A stretch of 64,000 nt of DNA from Rhabdornis inornatus (Eukaryota; Chordata; Aves; Passeriformes; Rhabdornithidae), in NCBI GenBank assembly GCA_013397075.1, contig VWZS01000704.1, positions 434,001 to 498,000 of the forward strand. Direction: 5' to 3'. Below are positions 42,401 through 50,212 of the stretch, one piece after another. A program made the position numbers and the translations under genes. How positions within the stretch are numbered: position 1 is the first letter of the stretch; every line of letters starts with the position of its first letter. Under the pieces are notes generated by a model. The model saw only the letters and a list, made by a program, of their open reading frames with translations, had not been told where the DNA came from and did no database searches.

Positions 42401-45400
42401 AGCTCTGGGCTCACACAGAAAGCTCCAATGCTAATGCTACCTTGATATTTCTATCAGTTAGATTCTGCTTTGCTCCTGGAAATAATGAAAAACGCATTAC
42501 CAAGCTAAAAATTAATTTAACTGAAGCAGTGACTGTGTAGGGCCTTTAAGAATATGTCTATCTTTTAATTTGAATCCGAGTCAGATTGTGTTTTCAGAGG
42601 GAAAACAATCCACAGGACACCAAGATGAGACTTTATCTCTATATTCATAGAGGTAAACATATGAATAATATTTCACTGCCATGCCAAGCCAAATAAAAAT
42701 AATAGAAAAATATTAGGACCCATCAGGCAGCTGTTTTGCAAGAGTTCTTAGAACAACAGGAAAATGCAGCTCAAATTAATATATAAAAACACGAACAGAA
42801 AGTTCTCCTATCGTGGGCTTAAAATACCAGATATTCTTTTCATAAAAAGGAAAGAAAGTGTTCTTATGTGTAAGGCTTATAAATTACAGTATTTTACAGG
42901 TGGGCTTAAAAGTTTGGTTTAAGAGGTTTGGAATTGGTATAATACTGGCATTAAGAAGCACTTTAGCCATTATTTCTGTACTAAAATGCTACCTTTAACT
43001 TTGAAAAAAGTTTTATGTTCAAAAAACACTCAAACCCACAATATTGAGAAAGTTGTAAACTCAGGCTGATTTTATGGTAAGTAGTTAAGAAATAAAACTG
43101 CCTGCAGTAGTCACAGCATTTCTGAAAGCCACAGACACCATTAGCCTCAAATACATTAATAAATAAAACTTTTTTAGAAGGCCCTTCGTAATGAAGAAAA
43201 GCTTTAGAAAATCGGTTAAAACACAGTTTAAAAGTTGAGTTCTTCATACTCTTCCACATTACTCAAGCAAGTCGATTCGCACTTGAATCCTTAAAATATA
43301 TATTTAAATTTTATTAAAGGCAAACTATTTTAATTCTGTATCTCTCTAAGAAGAACCAACTGTGGATATCATATAGCAACACCTAAAGTGGTGTTCCTCT
43401 CCCATTTCTACAGCAGAAAAAAAGAAAAGTCTCCATGAACAAGGGGTTTCATTGGCAGTGCTGCCTCAAAGTACAAATTTTTACACTCATAACCACAGAG
43501 ATACTGGTTAAGATGTAACAAAATTAGCAAATACTTCAATTTATCTGTGATTGAATTAGGAAAGGAGGCTGATATTCATATTAGGACAACAGAATTGTAT
43601 TTCATAATACCCTCTGGCTTCAGAGCTAAACCTGTTTTCAGCTGTTGGAATCTGAAAGAGGGATTTTCATTTGGAAGAGAGTAAAAAAAAGATCCTCCTG
43701 TACTTTCTACAGTATTTAATCAGAAACACCCAGGAACAGATGCCATTAGAGATCAGATATCAGCCTATATGGACCTTAGGCTAATGCAGCTTGTTTGTAC
43801 TTCTGTCAGGGCTAGATAAAACAGCCTATCACATCAATATTTATATGGCAAAAACGTGGAAGTCTGATTATAAAAGGAATAATCGAGTCCACCACCCTGT
43901 CCCGTGTGTAAAATAGAGCTAAACAAACACTGGGGCTGTGATCTTTGAAACACAAAGAGGTAAGAGGAGTTCTTCATATCTCCATCTACATTTCCCAGTT
44001 ACAAAGCCACCTGAATGCTGCAGCAGTGAATGTCTCTTGTGTGAAATATCACACAAGCACAATCTAGGGAGATATCAGCAGTGACATTACCAGAGCTTTT
44101 CAACTGCTCCTTTGGAAGCTCTCAAAGCCCAGTATTCTGCTGCTGCTGCAGCCTCTTGTTTAAAGCACACAAAGCAGCTGTTTATCCTCCCCCAGTCACC
44201 AGCAGGTGAACCCGGTTCAATATTTATCACAGGCTTTCACAGATCACTGCTAACCAAGCAAACGTTTTAATTAAGCTGGAACTTGCTTCAAAGAGCTCAT
44301 TCAAAACGTCAATCAGCAGGAAAAGGATCAGATACAGTGTCAGGTGAGAGCATGTAATACAAATCCACAACTTTCTTCATCCCATCGTGGTAAATTAGCC
44401 CATTCTGGAGTCCAGACCCTGATTGTAACAGGCTGCCAGTCCCCTGGAATGTGTAACAGAAGTCACTCAAACCCCATTGTGCAGGTTGTAAGCAATATGT
44501 TAAACTGCAATGGGCTAGCACATTAAGACAGATTCTTTTCACAGTTGTTTTTTGATACCCCAAGTGTTTGTTACACTACTCTCCATTTACTGTTTACTTT
44601 CTTTCCCTGGTAGAAATGGGGATTCCTTAACCCAGCTGCCCCAGTTTCTCAGGCCATATGCTTTGACAGAAGTAATCAAGAGAGTACCCTGAGGGTATAA
44701 TTTCCCCTCTAAACTCACACTGGAACTGCCCTCCCTTGCAGGAGTTAATAGCAGAGGGCCAGGGATGGATTCCCAGGCTCTGGAGTGAGAGCAGGTTTGG
44801 ATCCTCAGGCACACATCGGCAGGGCTTGTGATGGATGCAGCAGTGCTGGGCAGCACCTCTCCTGCTCTTACAACAACCAACCCGTTCTCCCTCCTGGACT
44901 ATAAACAGGGCTTGATAAGAAACTAAATCTGCTTTGAGCAGAGGACTGAGCACTGCAGAACACAGCTTATTCAAAGGCAGGGTTGCCTCAGTGAACAAGA
45001 CAATGCTGTTATCACATTCTTGTATCACCCTGAACACACAGTCCATTAGGGTAAGTGTTGAACAGAAGCTCTGTTGGCTTCATTTCCTAACCACACCAGA
45101 AAAGCATTTTTATACCTAACAGCCTGTGCTGTGATGCTCTTCCTGTTGTAAACTCAATGCAGTTAAGGCTCAGAACTACTAATGAGAAATAAGACTTTAT
45201 TTTCTGCAATTTTCTTCATACCAGACAAGTTCTCAGTCTGCTAAAAGAAAAGTTCATCACAGCAAAATAACACGTTATTCTTTCATCCTTAAGAAGAAAC
45301 TTAAACAGAAATAACCCCCTTTCTTTCTTCTTAGGTCACTTCTTCCTAAAGATGCAGCAAACTGTTTCGTTTTCAATTTTCTTCTAGACAAGAAATTTCT

Positions 45401-48400
45401 TGAAGTTTTAAATCAAATTTTTCATGTACCCACACCTAAGTACCAAAGGAAATTTTATAGTCAAGAAGAGAGAAGGTCTCTATTTGAAAATCAACAGCAC
45501 ACCCTGGTGGTGATTGGATTTCAAGCTACCAATTGAAGCTCAGTGGCACAAGGTATTTCAAATCCTACTCGAAAATCCACAGAGCTTTCCAAAACTAATA
45601 AAAACTACCTCCCATCAAATGCCTACAACACAGATTCACTTTTGTTAAGAAAATAATTAGCTCCCAGTACCTTATAGTAATCCTATAGCTTTCGGTTTCC
45701 TTTGTGGTTACTTCATCACTGACTTGGCCTCTCACATTCAACTCTCTACTGCCTCACATTTCTTCTTCTACTGCTTTTGCTCCAACAAACATCTATGTAA
45801 AATCTATTTTCAAATAGTAAGAAATGCAGAAAATGCCCAACAAAGCTGCAGAAACAGATGCAAATCTGTATCTTAACTTCTGATGTTATACTTCTGCTAC
45901 AGAAAGTGGAAATAAAAAAGAAAACACTGAGGAACCTTTGCACTAGCTGCAACGTTTGCCCAAATTTCATTAAACTGCATTTCATGCATAACCCTTCCAC
46001 ATAAAATATTGTTTAAAATTGTTCTTGAACTAACACTCCTGATGTAAAAGATATTACTGAATTACTCACTGTTTGGGGAGAAAAAGTAGCAGTTTTCATG
46101 CTTTTTTCAGAGTGAACAGTCAGCTCTCCATTTTTTCTCTGATTATAAACTTCTAAAGCATCAACCAACTGCACTCCTTTTGCAAAGCAGTGACGTTTTC
46201 TAACCTGCTGGGAAAAGAAACAGTGTAAAAATGCACTGGGCAGAGGGATGTGCTCACACTGGCAGTCCTAGTTTTGTTTCAGCTGAGTCCATTTTAGTAA
46301 CTGGGCATCAACAGGTTAACCAAATCTAAGCCACACAAAAGTCATTAGGGAAAGCTATAAAGTTTTAATTATAAGAGAACATGTAGTTATTGCTGAGCTT
46401 TTCTGCTTTCCTTTCCCACTCTTACAAAACTTACAGAAATTACAACACCATCAACTGGGAATACAGATATTTTGGGGATATTATTTGTTTAAATGTGAAA
46501 GATTTTAGAACAGGGTATCATGAACAATTTAGTGCAACAATGGACTCCTTTGTAACAAGCAACAATAAAAATAAATTAACAAAACCCTGTCACTCTAAAC
46601 TGGGATTGTGATATGACTCAGTTATTTCCTACACCCTCCTCTGTAACATTAACTGGGATTTGAGATTTTGGTTGAGCTATATCCAGATAATTTCAGTCTG
46701 CTCACCTGCTGCTCTGTTTCTAAAGGGCGAATCCTTTTCCTGTCTACTTGAAAATCATCGTTCTCACTGTCACGAAGAGATAACTTTTTTTTGGCAGACA
46801 GTTTCGAAGCTAGGGTTTCATTTTCCTTCCATTCTGTAATTAACAAAATAAAAGGCATGCATTAAATAAGGGCAACATTTTAAGTAGTAACTGCTAGAAT
46901 TACTATAAATATATATGGTGTAGGAAACAGTGTTAGACATTTCTAGACACATTAACCACCCCACAGATTTCATGTAGGGCAGAACCATGTCTGTTATTAT
47001 GATGGCAAAAAAAACATCCCTGGCTTGAAAGCAGCAGAATTTTAGCTGCCTATGGATGAAGTTACCTGTGTTTGTCAGTGGGCTCCCAGGTTTTCTGGAA
47101 GTTCCTGTGTCAGGATAATTGGCAGAACAAGGAGCACTGTGAGAACCACTGGGTGAGGCCTCGTTGCTCTGAGGCTGGGAGTGACACTTGCAGTGACACC
47201 GTGGCGATGGCTCTGCCTTCCTGTCCTTCTTGTCACACGATGAGGTTGGCACTGATTTCTCTAGGGGACAAAGTCATTTGTCATTAAAAGCCACTCCGGA
47301 TTCAATACGAGAGCCAAAGGTGCACAACAGTGAAGATGAAAGTTCAGGTGCCAGTCATAAGCTGACCAAGAACTGCAGTGCACAGAAAGGAAAACACCTC
47401 CCTCTTCCCATTCAATCCACACAACCACAACCCACCAGGATTTTCTTCCAAAGTGCCAACATTCCCCATCAGCCTTATGGGAATTAGCCACATTCCCTTA
47501 TGGCATCTAAACCCAGCTTAGCATTACTGCTTTATGCTGCCATTAAGCCAAGGTGTCCAGTGGTGGACCCAGACCTGGAACCAAATGTTTAAAGGCTGAT
47601 AAAAACAATGAATTATTTTATATTTTGTAATAAAAATTGTGCAGACACTTAGACACTCACCATACAAAGCCTGCTGCCATGATAATGCAGAACAAAGCAA
47701 TGCCAAGCTTTTGCCACTTCCTGTGGGGCTCTCCAGCAAACAGTGCTGCCTGCTATTCAAGCCTTTAACAATCTTTAAGGAGAATAAAAGAAATAGAATT
47801 AACAGAAAACATAGCAGATGTTTGTAGCTAATCTTAGCAATAACATCCTGATGTCCAGCCTAAACTTTCCCTGGCACATCTTAAGGCTGTGCCTTCTTGT
47901 CCTGTCGCTGGTTAAAACTTCTTAAAAATGTTTAAATATAAATGCAATAATTCATTTTGAAAAGTTCTTCCAAAAAAATGAAAACTTATTGAAGTATTAC
48001 TATACATAATTATTCTGTTTAAACAGCGTGTTTTACTAAATCATTCTCCCCCTAAAAACTTGAACATTTGTATACAACTGTTATTACAGCACCCCTAGAT
48101 AAATAACCACATACTTATACCACATGGAACTTGTTTCTTGACACAAATGCTCCCAAATCCAAGAAGTCCTTCACCATTCCCTACCCACGGTCCAGATACA
48201 GGACAGACAGCACTGAGTGATTACATCTGAAATTCTCAAGATACTGCAAGCTCTGAATTTAATGTGTCAGCTTTCTAAACGCTGATAGAGATTTTGGAAT
48301 TGCAAATACTGGAAAACACAAGCTCTTAGCCTGGCAAGTTCTACTCACAGCATTCATCATGGCGAGCTGGGAGGGGTAAGCCTTGCAGGGGAAGAGGATC

Positions 48401-48441
48401 TTCACCCCCCCAATTGTATATTCTGCCCCATCAGAAGGCAT
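2531..48441 (-). CDS. BRIP1: BRIP1 (FANCJ/BACH1) Fe-S DNA helicase, complete coding region in 19 exons
   Basis: BRIP1 is a 5'-3' superfamily 2 helicase of the XPD/Fe-S family. It acts in the nucleus in interstrand crosslink repair, homologous recombination and G-quadruplex unwinding. Joining 19 GT-AG exons gives 3840 nt (1279 residues plus stop), near the human length of 1249. Visible marks: Walker A SPTGSGKS with Lys52; four Fe-S cysteines at 295, 310, 322 and 359; DEAH box at 402-405; GTLSP in exon 12; motif VI QALGRCIRH at 836-844; TopBP1-type site ESIYFTPELYD with Thr about 1124. Exon lengths 112, 128, 291, 200, 133, 162, 160, 122, 113 and 83 equal those I recall for human BRIP1. Every splice phase is consistent. 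Oddities are a tripled 17-residue repeat near the C-terminus and no SPxF BRCA1-binding motif. INTS2 lies just upstream in the same orientation. Confidence 0.97.
2683..2835 (-). repeat. Coding 51-bp tandem triplication in BRIP1 exon 19
   Basis: Three head-to-tail copies of a 51-bp unit start at 2683, 2734 and 2785. They differ by only a couple of bases (for example ctcc versus ctct). Fifty-one is a multiple of three, so the frame is kept and a 17-residue block is repeated three times. High identity suggests recent expansion and possible length polymorphism. Confidence 0.95.
4138..4455 (-). CDS. BRIP1: BRIP1 coding exon 18: end of helicase core, start of C-terminal tail
   Basis: This 318-nt exon encodes residues 868-974. 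It starts LSKWIRQQIQHHGNFSSAL, the conserved end of the helicase fold, and then becomes a Ser/Pro-rich tail unlike human. I chose the donor A|GTATGT because it leaves the phase required by exon 19 and because human also ends this exon on a lone A. The open frame continues past this donor to 3965, so a retained-intron C-terminus is possible. The acceptor is CTCTCAG. Confidence 0.85.
5172..5191. repeat. Short (CAA)n microsatellite
   Basis: About six ACA/CAA trinucleotides occur in a row inside a BRIP1 intron, just after an A-rich/C-rich stretch. It is a minor simple repeat. Confidence 0.7.
5725..5807 (-). CDS. BRIP1: BRIP1 coding exon 17: motif VI
   Basis: This 83-nt exon, the human length, encodes residues 840-868. 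RCIRHRNDWGALILVDDRF completes motif VI with its arginine fingers. The acceptor is CTTTTAG and the donor GTAAGG. It is too short to stand out as an open frame and was found by its peptide and splice sites. Confidence 0.94.
7232..7344 (-). CDS. BRIP1: BRIP1 coding exon 16: WYEIQAYRALNQALG
   Basis: This 113-nt exon, the human length, encodes residues 803-840. It contains VELKRKYND and WYEIQAYRALNQALGR, the first half of motif VI. The acceptor is TTTCTTAG and the donor GTGAGA. The 10-kb intron before it holds no other exon I can recognise. Confidence 0.95.
7345..17283 (-). other. BRIP1 10-kb intron (exons 15-16)
   Basis: This is non-coding by inspection. The open frames inside are short, unconserved and lack partnering splice sites. 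It contains a 35-bp tandem duplication near 11.9 kb and A/T-rich simple stretches. No RNA gene or intact mobile element was recognised. Confidence 0.75.
11869..11938. repeat. 35-bp tandem duplication
   Basis: Two identical adjacent copies, starting at 11869 and 11904, begin CTCGAATGGCCAGTGCC. They lie in a locally GC-rich patch of a BRIP1 intron. The identity points to a recent slippage or duplication event. Confidence 0.9.
17284..17405 (-). CDS. BRIP1: BRIP1 coding exon 15: helicase motif V
   Basis: This 122-nt exon, the human length, encodes residues 762-802. It has LLIAVCRGKVSEGLDF (motif V) and VTIGIPFPNVKDLQ. The acceptor is GTTGCAG and the donor GTAGGA. Confidence 0.96.
17406..17770 (-). 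other. BRIP1 intron 14-15 with twin AT palindromes
   Basis: This 365-bp intron contains two perfect 16-bp palindromes at 17632-17647 and 17665-17680. Both are built on the core ATAATTAATTAT. Otherwise it is plain AT-rich DNA. Confidence 0.85.
17771..17930 (-). CDS. BRIP1: BRIP1 coding exon 14
   Basis: This 160-nt exon, the human length, encodes residues 709-762. It has MLDKLKDRWMHTGLW, VKTVIAEPQGG and FDELLKIYYDAIK, all matching human. The acceptor is TTTTCAG and the donor GTACAT. It is separated from exon 13 by a 17-kb intron. Confidence 0.95.
22059..22311. repeat. 22-bp perfect minisatellite, about 11.5 copies
   Basis: The unit begins GGAGAGACTGGGAATGG and repeats every 22 bp. Eleven full copies run from 22059 to 22300, with a partial copy to 22311, and I see no internal differences. 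The unit lacks stop codons in most frames, which creates long artefactual open frames on both strands; these are not genes. The plus strand is purine-rich with regularly spaced GGG runs. Confidence 0.97.
31573..31645 (-). mobile_element. Degraded CR1 LINE 3'-end fragment
   Basis: The plus strand reads ATCATGGAATAGTTTGGGTT, followed by an AAGGAACCTTTAA-like and a GATCCAGTCCAACCTCCCTG segment. This is the reverse complement of the well-known CR1 3' end (GGTTGGACTRGATGATCTTNNAGGTCC...AACCATTCTATGAT). The fragment is short and diverged, with no open frame. CR1 is the dominant LINE of birds and other sauropsids, which supports the host assignment. Confidence 0.75.
34976..35137 (-). CDS. BRIP1: BRIP1 coding exon 13
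   Basis: This 162-nt exon, the human length, encodes residues 655-708. It begins VWVGTVGAGPNGRKLCATFQ and ends GILCFLPSYK, the motif IV region. Its 5' half is unusually GC-rich. The acceptor CACCCCAG has a poor pyrimidine tract; the donor is GTAAGG. Confidence 0.95.
35493..35630 (-). CDS. BRIP1: BRIP1 coding exon 12: start of helicase domain 2
   Basis: This 138-nt exon encodes residues 609-654. It has IVLTSGTLSPMDSFSSELGV (helicase motif III-type GTLSP) and IQLEANHVI. It is one residue shorter than human. The acceptor is CACCTAG and the donor GTAAAC. Confidence 0.95.
35744..35915 (-). CDS. BRIP1: BRIP1 coding exon 11
   Basis: This 172-nt exon encodes residues 551-608. It starts at RFADDYRVALQQTY and ends at HMLNFWCLNPAV, both diagnostic of BRIP1. 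The basic stretch KHKKSSRQK lies between. The acceptor is TGTGTAG and the donor GTGAGC. Confidence 0.95.
35999..36150 (-). CDS. BRIP1: BRIP1 coding exon 10
   Basis: This 152-nt exon encodes residues 501-551, with AAVLEKEENVS and VPVVSPATQIVLKGLFMVL. It is one codon shorter than human. The acceptor is CTTGCAG. The donor is CAG|GTCAGG, weaker than its neighbours, but it is the only one that keeps frame with the next exon. Confidence 0.93.
36692..36824 (-). CDS. BRIP1: BRIP1 coding exon 9
   Basis: This 133-nt exon, the human length, encodes residues 456-500 of the Arch-like part of helicase domain 1. The peptide includes LVERAYETACKVWSG and LHKMGIT, which align with human BRIP1. The acceptor is CTCCCAG and the donor GTAATG. 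Confidence 0.93.
39647..39846 (-). CDS. BRIP1: BRIP1 coding exon 8: DEAH box
   Basis: This 200-nt exon, the human length, encodes residues 390-456. It contains VVILDEAHNIEDCARE (Walker B/DEAH, 402-405) and HEPLRAVCCSLI. The acceptor is TTTTTAG and the donor GTAAGG. It ends two nucleotides into codon 456. Confidence 0.96.
40138..40350 (-). CDS. BRIP1: BRIP1 coding exon 7: last two Fe-S cysteines
   Basis: This 213-nt exon encodes residues 319-389. GKSCSYYHGVHK and KLRACPYF supply Cys322 and Cys359, completing the 4Fe-4S site. ADIVFCPYNYLLDPQIR follows. It is three residues shorter than the human exon in the HHALQPVPRAWD stretch. The acceptor is CTTTCAG and the donor GTGAGT. Confidence 0.95.
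40804..41094 (-). CDS. BRIP1: BRIP1 coding exon 6: motif Ia and first two Fe-S cysteines
   Basis: This 291-nt exon, the human length, encodes residues 222-318. It opens with the CTECSC cluster, then carries the conserved motif Ia FFGTRTHKQITQISREL. After that come AYSCVPMTILSSRDYTC and NEMC, whose Cys295 and Cys310 correspond to human Fe-S ligands 283 and 298. The acceptor is TTTGCAG and the donor GTGAGT. Confidence 0.96.
46070..46204 (-). CDS. BRIP1: BRIP1 coding exon 5
   Basis: This 135-nt exon encodes residues 177-221, starting VRKRHCF and ending in FSPQT. Both parts match human IRKRHCF and FSPQK. The acceptor is a CAGCAG tandem, so the exon may also begin at 46207 and gain one Gln. The donor is GTGAGT. 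Confidence 0.9.
46204..46209 (-). promoter_or_regulatory. NAGNAG tandem splice acceptor of BRIP1 exon 5
   Basis: In the sense direction the intron ends TTTCCCAGCAG before GTTAGAAAACG. Either AG can serve, which would add or drop one Gln between the QQ of exon 4 and VRKRHC. The frame is unaffected. Confidence 0.75.
46706..46833 (-). CDS. BRIP1: BRIP1 coding exon 4: MLH1-binding lysines and NLS
   Basis: This 128-nt exon, the same length as in human, encodes residues 134-176. It has ASKLSAKKKLS, matching the human Lys141/Lys142 MLH1-binding region. It also has the basic nuclear localisation run DRKRIRPLE. The acceptor is ATTACAG and the donor GTGAGC. Confidence 0.93.
47066..47260 (-). CDS. BRIP1: BRIP1 coding exon 3: variable insert with CHCKCH cluster
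   Basis: This 195-nt exon covers residues 69-134, a low-complexity insert between helicase motifs I and Ia. It is rich in Ser, Pro and Lys, and holds the cysteine/histidine cluster CHCKCH at residues 90-95, where the human protein has CCCACH. The acceptor is CCCCTAG and the donor GTAACT. It is longer than the human exon (174 nt) but in the same phase. Confidence 0.88.
47661..47772 (-). CDS. BRIP1: BRIP1 coding exon 2: Walker A
   Basis: This 112-nt exon encodes residues 32-69. It contains HCLLESPTGSGKSLALLCSA, the ATP-binding P-loop with the catalytic Lys52. The acceptor is CTTAAAG and the donor GTGAGT; it ends one nucleotide into codon 69. Confidence 0.95.
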
Positions 48442-48476
48442 TGCCAGTTTTTCTATCGTTTACTTCAGGTTTAAAA
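48349..48476 (-). CDS. BRIP1: BRIP1 first coding exon (5' UTR part plus residues 1-31)
   Basis: The acceptor ATTGCAG lies before 48476 and the donor GTGAGT follows 48349. The ATG is at 48441, so 35 nt of 5' UTR belong to this exon. It encodes the Q-motif-like N-terminus with YTIGGVKILFPCKAYPSQ, which is nearly invariant in BRIP1. The coding part is 93 nt, as in human (c.93). Confidence 0.93.
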
Positions 48477-49190
48477 CTGCAATTAAAATACAGAATTAGT
48501 AATTCAATGCTAACAAACAAAGCCTGAAACAAAGCAGCACCAAATAAAAACAAGAAGCTGTTAACCTGGTAACAGCTCAGGATATTAACAGAACTGGAAT
48601 AGAGGAATTTATCCCACACATCAGCATTTCAGAATATTAAGTAACTAAAACCAGCCAGTTTTTAAACTCTAGAGGTCCATCAGCTTGAACTACAAGACAT
48701 CATGAACTACAAACATACATCAGCTTGTACATTTTATAACAACAAAAAAAAATTGGACAGTGACTTTAAAAATATGTTTAAAAACATCTTTCTTCCATAA
48801 ATAATACAGTAATTAGTCAGGGGAAAAGGAGTATCACTCACTTTACTCGTCTGTGATTATTATCTTGAATATGTCTAGATAATAAAAGCCAATTTCCCTG
48901 TGTTAAAAATGTGAGATTATTGAACTAAAAATATTGAAGAGGCATAAATGGCTTTAAGAGACAGAATTTTTGAACAACACAAGGGTTTTTTCCTCATAAT
49001 TTTTCAACACTGATAAAGTAAAACAGCAACCTTAAACTGGAAGATTCCCTGGGATAAAAACTCACTGACTTGTGTCCTCATATGACTTTTAATAATTAAA
49101 CAAATACATTTAAAAAAACACCATGCATGGCACGATTCAGCTTTACCATCGAGCTTCCCAATAGGAAAAAGCAATTGTAGCAAAAGGGAG
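48477..49190 (-). other. BRIP1 first intron / 5' UTR region
   Basis: This AT-rich DNA lies between the first coding exon and the CpG-rich island. It should be intron 1 downstream of a non-coding exon 1. The exon 1 donor is not certain; plausible sense-strand GT sites are CCCAG|GTGCTG near 49499 and TTGCA|GTGAGG near 49238. Nothing else is seen. Confidence 0.55.
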
Positions 49191-49623
49191 GGCCCGGGAC
49201 GAGTTATCATCCAACCCCTCCTTCCACAAGGAAAGGCCACCTCACTGCAAGCCTTTTCCCCAGCCCATCCAGGGAGGACAGGCTTAAACGAGCACAACTC
49301 CGAACTAAGTTTGCCCCTGAGGAGGAGGGAGGGCCCGGGACACCACAGAGACCCTTCGTGGTGTCACCACATCCACCAGCAGCGCACCGGGCGCTCGCCT
49401 CAGCGACATCTCGACCCGGGCAGAGCTGCTTTGCCTCCTGAGGGCAGGCGGCGCTCAGGAAGCGATGGGGCCGCCCCAGCCCGGCCCACAGAGCAGCACC
49501 TGGGCGTTCGCTTCCTCTGTGTGCTCGGCGAGGCGGAGGCGCCGGCAGCCGCTTCCCCGCGCCCCTCACGGCCCCGCAGCTGCGGCCCCTCAGCGCCCTC
49601 CGTCCTTCCCGCCTCCGCCCCAG

Positions 49624-49716
49624 CCAATCAGCTGACAGGAAAGGGTCGCGCGCAGCCAATCAGAAAAGCGCACACTGGGACGCTCCGCCTTTAACCTCTG
49701 CGCGCCGAGAGCCAAT
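49624..49716. promoter_or_regulatory. Three CCAAT boxes (NF-Y type)
   Basis: CCAATCA occurs at 49624, 49656 and 49712, all in the same orientation. The first two are 32 bp apart, close to three helical turns. Multiple CCAAT boxes with this kind of spacing are typical of cell-cycle-regulated promoters that bind NF-Y. Confidence 0.8.
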
Positions 49717-49750
49717 CACAGGCCGCGTCGTTGGCTTCCGGGTTGTACGC

Positions 49751-49763
49751 GTTGCTAGGCAAC
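49751..49763. promoter_or_regulatory. RFX X-box
   Basis: GTTGCTAGGCAAC is a perfect match to the consensus GTTGCYARGCAAC bound by RFX-family winged-helix factors. It is nearly palindromic, lies at the upstream edge of the CpG island and abuts the AT-rich intergenic DNA. Confidence 0.75.
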
Positions 49764-49904
49764 CGCGCTTTTGGCTCATACAGTTATTCTTGGCCTTTAT
49801 TATTACGAAGAATAATATATTTATTGTTATATTACCTTGTTTTTGTATTTATTACGTTTTATAATATTTTATAAGTATTGCATACTATTATTGGTCTCAT
49901 TACC

Positions 49905-49977
49905 ATTATTATCATATTATTATCATATTATTATTATCATGTTATCATCATATTATTATCATATTATTATCATCATC
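49905..49977. repeat. Imperfect (ATT/ATC)n microsatellite
   Basis: Alternating TATTATTATCAT blocks run for about 70 bp just upstream of the BRIP1 promoter. It is a simple repeat with an open frame only because it lacks stops on one strand. Confidence 0.9.
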
Positions 49978-50187
49978 CTTGTTTTAAGCAGACAGCACAT
50001 AAAACGCCCTGGAAAAATGATTATTTTTTGAAGAGTCATTGTCTTTTCACTACTGCCACACACAACTCCTGGTCTTGTCAGGTGTCTGTGCCCTGAGGTG
50101 TTTCCCACAGGTGAAATTTGGGATAAACATGAAAAACTTAAAAGCAAAACAGGCTTTGAACTTTGAACTTCAGTGATACTGTTGTTG

Positions 50188-50212
50188 GTTTTTTATTTAT
50201 TTATTTATTTAA
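50188..50212. repeat. (ATTT)n microsatellite with overlapping AATAAA hexamers
   Basis: Four TTTA/ATTT units in a row follow a T run. Read on the minus strand this gives several overlapping AATAAA hexamers, about 1.1 kb beyond the INTS2 stop, so it could act as a distal or fail-safe poly(A) region. Confidence 0.7.

Larger units (their letters stand above)
34976..48348 (-). other. Remaining BRIP1 introns among exons 1-13
   Basis: Between the listed exons are introns of 83 bp to about 5 kb. The largest are 41095-46069 and 36825-39646. They are AT-rich and carry no recognisable second gene, RNA gene or intact repeat. The 83-bp (35916-35998) and 113-bp (35631-35743) introns are near the minimum for vertebrates. 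Confidence 0.75.
49190..49770 (-). promoter_or_regulatory. BRIP1 CpG-island promoter and non-coding exon 1
   Basis: This is the only strongly GC- and CpG-rich stretch in the window outside exons, with sharp AT-rich DNA on both sides. It sits 0.7-1.3 kb upstream of the BRIP1 ATG, where the promoter is expected. It contains three CCAAT boxes (49624, 49656, 49712), an ETS-type CCCGGAAGC on the minus strand at 49734-49742, and an RFX X-box. I see no TATA box in it. Transcription start probably lies near 49.45-49.6 kb, inferred from CCAAT spacing. Confidence 0.8.

Noticed and set aside
49207..49694. Overlapping GC-rich open frames on both strands (up to 150 codons)
   Set aside because: CpG islands lack stop codons by composition. 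The frames are Arg/Ala/Gly-rich, overlap each other on both strands and match no family; the region fits the BRIP1 promoter and exon 1 better.
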